From positions 3,226,501 to 3,290,500 of the forward strand of contig NC_135247.1 in assembly GCF_947623445.1 (NCBI RefSeq): 64,000 bases of DNA, in the 5' to 3' direction. Every line of letters begins with the position of its first letter. The first letter of the stretch is position 1. A program made the position numbers and the translations under genes. This stretch comes from Clavelina lepadiformis (lineage: Eukaryota; Chordata; Ascidiacea; Aplousobranchia; Clavelinidae). This document shows, piece after piece, positions 58,506 through 64,000 of the stretch. The notes below the pieces were generated by a model. It worked only from the letters and a program-made list of their open reading frames with translations. It was not told the origin of the DNA and searched no databases.

Positions 58506-59974
58506 TTAAAATATCTTGCATTGCTTTTTCTCCTTAGGTTTTTCTGGTGTTTGAAAGATTCTTATCGCTTCAGTAAATACGTCATGTATTCCTTCCATCG
58601 TCTTTGCTGAACATTCTATGTATCCAGCAGCTTCGATTTCTTTCGATAACTGCAGGCCTTCGCCGTAACTGAAAGTATGCACTATGGCTTTTGTTTATAT
58701 TCTCTCCATAGTGATCTCTCATCCACGAGATACTAATTTAAATGTTTCAAATAGCATAATTGCTTGAAAATGACTTACCTCACTGGCTTTAACTTCTTCT
58801 TGCACAACTTTGCTACTACTTCTGGGTCAGTTTTCAGATCACATTGCATTCCCACCAGCAAAATTTTGGCATCTGGAACATAGTGACGCACTTCCGGGAC
58901 CCATTTGTTAGTGACATTTCCGAAAGTCTGTCTGTCAACCACAGAGAAAAGGACAAGAAACACATCAGTGGAGGAATAAGATAGCGCTCTAAGTCTGAAA
59001 CAAAAACGAAAGATTGTTTCGAAACAAACTGTTTATTGCAAAGCTTTCATATCGTTCACTGACGGTGATTCTTGTTGACAAATTCATTTAGATTTTAAAC
59101 GGCAAACATAAAACCACTTAATTGGTAAATTTGCGTGAAATGTAAATTTTTTTATGAGAGTGCTGAGCCACAAACTGATGCTGAACAGACAATTCTTTTT
59201 TTCCATATTATTACCGATGTTTATGTTGTAACACATGTCAGATATCGCTTGCAAACAAAGACGTAATAAGCAACTAAGAACTTAAATCTTTCATAGCAAG
59301 ATAGACTTGTATGAATTGTATGTTGTACAGAAAATTTAACTTGGTATAGTAGTGTAGCAGAATCTTTATCCTCGGACTGAGAAAAGTATTTGCACGACTT
59401 AAACCGTGCGACTCTCGTTTAGAATGGTGTGAATCTCGTTTAGAGAGCTTGCTGTGCGTGCATATTGAAGTAGGTAACGTTTTTGTTGTTTAGTTTTATT
59501 TGGTGATTACCGAGTTAAGCACTGTTTACCTGGACAATTGACCAGTTAATACCTTACATTTGGGCATTGCCATAATGGCGTCGCCCAGCCGCCCATCAAT
59601 TGCACTCGGTTTGCATAAATGCAAATCCTACTTCAACAACCACACTACCATGAACCCACCTTGCCAAAAATCAATACTACGCTAAATGAGATAAAGTACA
59701 GAAAAACTAGTATCGTTGTAAAATACCTGTCGTAAGACTCATGGCCAGCAGTATCCCAAAGACTTAAGTCGTATTTTATTCCATCCAAAGCAGCAGTTAC
59801 CTTGTAATTTTCGAAAACCGTTGGTGGCAGTGCAGTCGAATACACACCAGTCTTGTATGCGACGTACAGAGCAGTTTTTCCCACAAGAACATCACCCACC
59901 GCGACAATTTTAATTGATGTCGGTTCCTGTAAGTTTAAAGGGATTTCAGTTTGAGATTTGTGCCATACTGCCAT
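58506..59974 (-). CDS. Rho C: Rac/Cdc42-like small GTPase with Val12 and His61
   Basis: Minus-strand exons: 59926-59727 (200 bp), 58994-58779 (216 bp) and 58668-58506 (163 bp with stop), in phases 2 and 2. Motifs: GDVLVGKTA P-loop (position 12 is Val), LPPTVFEN switch I, LWDTAGHESYDR switch II (Gln61 position is His), LVGMQCD in the G4 place (compare TQID of Cdc42), and ECSAKT. It ends QCKIF, with CKIF as CaaX box. The start is uncertain. Either ATG at 59974 reads on through 16 extra residues, or a separate first exon is spliced to the good acceptor at 59926, as the sister genes require. The neighbours on both sides are paralogues in the same orientation, so the three form a tandem cluster. 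Confidence 0.88.
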
Positions 59975-62018
59975 TTTGAAGTCAATCTTTGTACAGCTAC
60001 AAATGTTCTAAAGTTGTACAACTCATGTGTAAAGATAACAATGATGATTTTATATTACAGTAAGTTCATGACGCTAAGCTATAATTTCTACTGTCTTGCT
60101 TACCACCATGAGCGCATACAGCTATTCTTTTTTAAATGGAGGTGAAAGCTTGCTCTTGTTGGCTTCTTTGAAAAAGCCTTTTTCCTGCTAACTCCTTTTC
60201 CTATTTTTGCTGTCTTTATTTGCATCTATATGCAAGGTTGGCAATTTCAACCATGAGAACGTTGTTATAACCTAGGTATATGATTTCTGATTTTCAGCAC
60301 AAAGTTCAACGATACGTTTATGATTTGTCCATCGTGCGTCATCCCGCGATTACGTAAGCAACCTTTGCTGAATATTATCTTGATTCATTATAATACACAA
60401 AACCTTTTCGATGTGGTCAATGGATTTAACTAGTCCTCACGTTTGGTTTTCTAAGTAATATAGGTAACTGCTAGTAAAGGTAGTTTTTATTTTCTATATC
60501 TCGAAAAGTTTATTTTGAATACACCCTGATAAAAACAAAGTTGTTACAAAAATCGTAACACGAGGATACTTTTGTGAAAAATAAAAATACCTCTGATTGG
60601 TGTTTGTTAAAAATGTCAACAAGCACTCAGACGTGTTTGTATTTTTAACAACTACAAGTCAAAAGTTAATATTATACATTCTTATGTTTACAGAAATTTC
60701 CTCTTGACGATTTGTTCTGTTCACAATTGCTCACTCAGACTAATTTATTTACACAATATTCTCAGATACATCAATTTGCTACTCGTTTATCTTTCGAAAC
60801 TAAAAGCACTACATTTATGCCTACTTATAATAAGGCATTATTTTGTATAGTGCTCCGGAAATGTTCATCTTTGACTCTAAGTTCATTTGTCTCATCGTCT
60901 TACTATAGTTATTGCGTATATGTGGTATCTTTTGTTTGTTTGTTTGTTTGTTTGTGTTTTGACAGGCCATTAGCGGCGTGTTGAGATCAGGCTTAGACCA
61001 ATACTTGGAAGGTCATCATTCCACTTCACTGTATTTTCCCTCAATTGGTAAGTAAAATATCCATTAAAAACTACTACGTTTAAAAATTAAAACTGAAGAA
61101 ACACAAAAAGGTTGTTTCATTTCGAACAACATTGACGAGGACCAACCTAGACTATTACGAGTATCGAGTGCAGACCGAAACAAGAATCCGATTTTAGAAT
61201 GATGACTCTTCATAGAAAAATCTTTCTTTTAAGGTGTTTCTGAAAGCATTCACCTACATCTTTACAACTCATAAGATGGAGTACTCTTTAAAAGCAAAAC
61301 CATCACAAACAACACTTCTTCCAGCTAGTGTTTTTGCAGCTGCTTGGTTTGCTACAAGAAGAACTAGTTATTAGTAAGTACGTATTAGCACTGGTAAGGT
61401 TTCCTGTACAGTTTGCAATTAATTATTTTTAGCTTCTGTTACTGAATCCGCTTAAATATATGTAAACCAACCTAATGGTTTCGTGCGCTACTGGTAAAGA
61501 CCAGACAAAACGTTTTATTAAAATGAAATAAAAGCAGTCTGTATGTAATAGGTTAACAGAATATGAAACGATAACTACACTAATTTATCAGCAATGCAAG
61601 AATAGCACGATGCAAGAGACACATCCTTACCTATAAAATCATTAACTCTCAAAATTTTTCAAACTTATTCTGTTTTATTTCATCCGCTTCATTAGTAACC
61701 TGCCCAAGTAGAAATACCAATAAAGTGTTCTGCTTCCTCTGCCCAAAGTTCATATATAGCGTATACAATGACAGAATGGTTCTTTCATTGTCTCGATCTT
61801 AACTTTATTCAACGAATGTAAGCATGTACTCAAAAATAATGTATTTATTCATTATACCAACGCTTTCTTGCGATAAAGCAGAGTAAATCCAAGCAAAGTG
61901 TTTTAGAAGCTTTTGCGTTATTCTACAAATTTCTGTAGAACTCGAACTCGAACTCGAACTACGAACAGTTAATAATATAAAATATTAAATACGGAAAAAT
62001 AAAATTATTAATACGTCA
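59975..62018. other. Intergenic, no gene recognised
   Basis: AT-rich. It holds a short TTTG microsatellite near 60930-60955 and a short 'gaactc' run near 61941-61960. Short open frames have no recognisable motif. Confidence 0.5.
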
Positions 62019-63133
62019 TCAAAATATAGCACATCTTTCTTTCTTATTCTTCTTCTTCTTCTTCGCTTCGTCTTGTTTTCGAAAGATTCTGACGGTTTCA
62101 GCAAATACGTCATGTACACCTTCCATAGTTTTTGTTGAACATTCCAAGTAGCGCGCTGCCCCTATTTCCGTCGATACTTGGAGGCCCTCGTTACACCTGA
62201 AATTACATTCCTTGAATGAAGAGCGCTTTTTTACTCTTTCTGCACACACATGAAGAATGTAGTAAATTAAAGTTTGAGTATAGTAATAAACGTTTTTCGC
62301 AGGAAACCAATTCAAACACTAATTGTTTTGGACTGTACGTGTAAGACGATGAAACCCTCATACCCAATGGGCTTTGAGTTCTGTTCGCACAAAATTTCCT
62401 TTGAAGCTGAATCATCTCTTAAATCCCTTTTCATTCCGACAAGAATAATTTTGGCCGTTGGACAATGATGACGCACTTCCGGGATCCATCTCGTAGAGAC
62501 GCTAGCGAAAGAACACCGGTCGAGTAAAGAGAAAAGAATAAGGAAAACGTCAGTGGAATGATACGACAACGGTCTGAGTCTGTAACGAATATGAAAACGT
62601 CTCATAAGGACTATTTATTGGAAATTTGTAGTGAAAACAATTTTCAGTAATTTTGCTGTGCACTGGTGGTTCGTTTTTAAGTTATATAAAACTCTGGCTT
62701 ACTTTTCTGTGGCATGAGAAAGTTTATTACTAAAAGAAGTAATTTTACTGGAGCACTTAATCAGAAATGAGTGCTGCCCACAGCATTTTTGTTTTTTCTG
62801 AGCCGTTTAACTCATTTCTAAATTTGTTCTTAATTATAAATTTTAACATTTCATAACCATGAAAATCGTTGCCAGTGTAAGATAATTACTAACCTACTAT
62901 ATTAAAGCGACTTGAAAACAAAAACTATCGCACCTGTCGTAATCTTCATCGCCAGAGGAATCCCAAAGTCCTAAGGTGTATTGTATCCCATCCAAGACGA
63001 TTGGTACACTATGATGGTCGAACACTGTCGGTATGTATCCCGTAGGGGGTTTGCCTGTTGCGTAAGCGCTGTACAGTGACGTCTTTCCTACGGTAACGTC
63101 ACCAACCGCTACGATTTTGATTGATTCAAAATC
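62019..63133 (-). CDS. Rho D: Rac/Cdc42-like small GTPase with Val12 and Asp61, Lys-rich tail
   Basis: Minus-strand exons: 63133-62934 (200 bp), 62579-62364 (216 bp) and 62196-62019 (178 bp with stop). These give 197 residues after an unlocated first exon. Motifs: [10 protein letters not shown]-loop (position 12 is Val), YIPTVFDH switch [13 protein letters not shown] switch II (Thr58 to Ser, Ala59 to Ser, Gln61 to Asp), LVGMKRD, and ECSTKT. The tail is [16 protein letters not shown], a polybasic stretch plus CAIF CaaX box, which fits tight plasma-membrane binding. The third exon is 15 bp longer than in Rho B and C because of these lysines. Exons 1 and 2 have exactly the lengths seen in Rho B and C, which supports the model. 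Confidence 0.88.
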
Positions 63134-64000
63134 CTGCAAGAAACAACTGCATGTGACGTTAGGAGCTGTTAACAATCTGTAGTATGGTTCTATCCATTGT
63201 TTTTTTCCAAAGCTGGAAATGGAAAGAACCTGTGCAAGGTTAAAGTAGTCGGTCTAGTTGACTTATACCCTTACAGCTTTTGTATACCTCCATATTTCGA
63301 CACGCGAAGAAGTTTCTTCGATTTGTCAAAAGTCGGGAGAAACTTGTTCTTGTTCTTGCTATTGACCAGCACACGCAACCTTTGGCAAAGAGTTGCTTTT
63401 ACTTCTGGTATGGTTATATATTTGTCCTGCTCTTTTATTGTACTTGCATTTTAAAGCCTTCTATGCGTCATATACCTAGAATGTTGACCGGGTTGCACTG
63501 ATATGCCGATGATTGATGACCCCGCGTGGCTCGAGTACCTTCGCAATGTTGCAATTTGCTGCATCTGATTCATATATAGTTTATACGTAAGTATATATTC
63601 CATTTGTACATGCAATGTGGTGCAACGTTCATTATTTAACTAAAGCAAACATTAACTTTAGGCAACTATCATATATATTCTCTACTGTTTCTTTTCTTGT
63701 TTTTTCTACTCGGTTTTGTATAACTGTCTTACTTGGTTGAACCTAGTAAAAGGCAACATCTTTTAGTTATTTCTTCATCTTCCCTGCAGGCAGTTGCTGA
63801 TACGTTTATTTGTGACGGAATCTGTATTTTTGCTGCAGTATTTTTACATATACTTTAATATGTTTTGATACATTCACCAATACATTGTTGGTTTTGTATT
63901 TTTAGACATGTACATTTGTAATGTCAGTTGCGTATCATCGGTCGAGTACTATGAGCTAAGCTCTGTGTAATCTATTGCGTATGCTGTTTGTATTATAGCC
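63134..64000. other. Right edge, no gene recognised
   Basis: The first exon of Rho D should lie here or beyond, but no convincing ATG-bearing exon with a phase-0 donor could be chosen. No other feature was seen. Confidence 0.45.

Noticed and set aside
59951-59974. ATG at 59974 as the certain start of Rho C
   Set aside because: The frame is open, but a good acceptor lies at 59926. The sister genes need a separate first exon at the same point, so the start is left open.
60712-60984. Open frame of 90 codons with a Val/Cys/Phe-rich end
   Set aside because: The hydrophobic end is produced by the TTTG microsatellite. No family resemblance.

Overview
The window looks like AT-rich genomic DNA of an invertebrate animal. 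Genes have many short exons with canonical GT/AG introns, and the DNA carries Ty3/gypsy retrotransposons, small hAT-type elements, a LINE fragment and tandemly duplicated gene families. The divergent Rac/Cdc42-like GTPases and compact introns would fit an ascidian tunicate. That assignment is an inference and is not proven by the sequence.

Left part (1-9 kb). Two paralogous genes on the minus strand encode small secreted proteins. The right-hand copy (6540-7658) can be read completely as 3 exons and 128 residues, with a signal peptide and no cysteine. The left-hand copy runs off the left edge. Between them, on the plus strand, lie a divergent Rho-family GTPase gene (2684-3999) and a decayed partial copy of its 5' half (about 5579-6110).

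Middle (10.7-46 kb). Four head-to-tail plus-strand copies of one 12-exon SLC6-type Na+/Cl- neurotransmitter or amino-acid transporter gene start at 16409, 24302, 32687 and 40874. Copies 1, 2 and 4 read open as 590 residues. Copy 3 carries an extra 7-bp unit in exon 3 that closes the frame. Spacers are duplicated too: copies 1 and 2 share one upstream type, copies 3 and 4 another. Young mobile elements mark the array: an internally reduced gypsy element (10917-14253), three solo LTRs, and two hAT-type MITEs with 8-bp target duplications. A 16-bp minisatellite sits in the spacers before copies 3 and 4.

Right part (48.5-64 kb). Three more Rho-like GTPase genes lie in a row on the minus strand. 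The first of them by position (48533-55676) has a whole-looking gypsy element (48746-54716) inside its second intron, in the same orientation. All four Rho-like proteins in the window lack the catalytic glutamine (Q61 equivalent), and two also carry valine at the G12 position.

No rRNA, tRNA or CRISPR array was seen. Long stretches at 3-6 kb, 8.7-10.7 kb, 46-48.5 kb, 56.8-58.5 kb, 60-62 kb and 63.2-64 kb hold nothing I can name.
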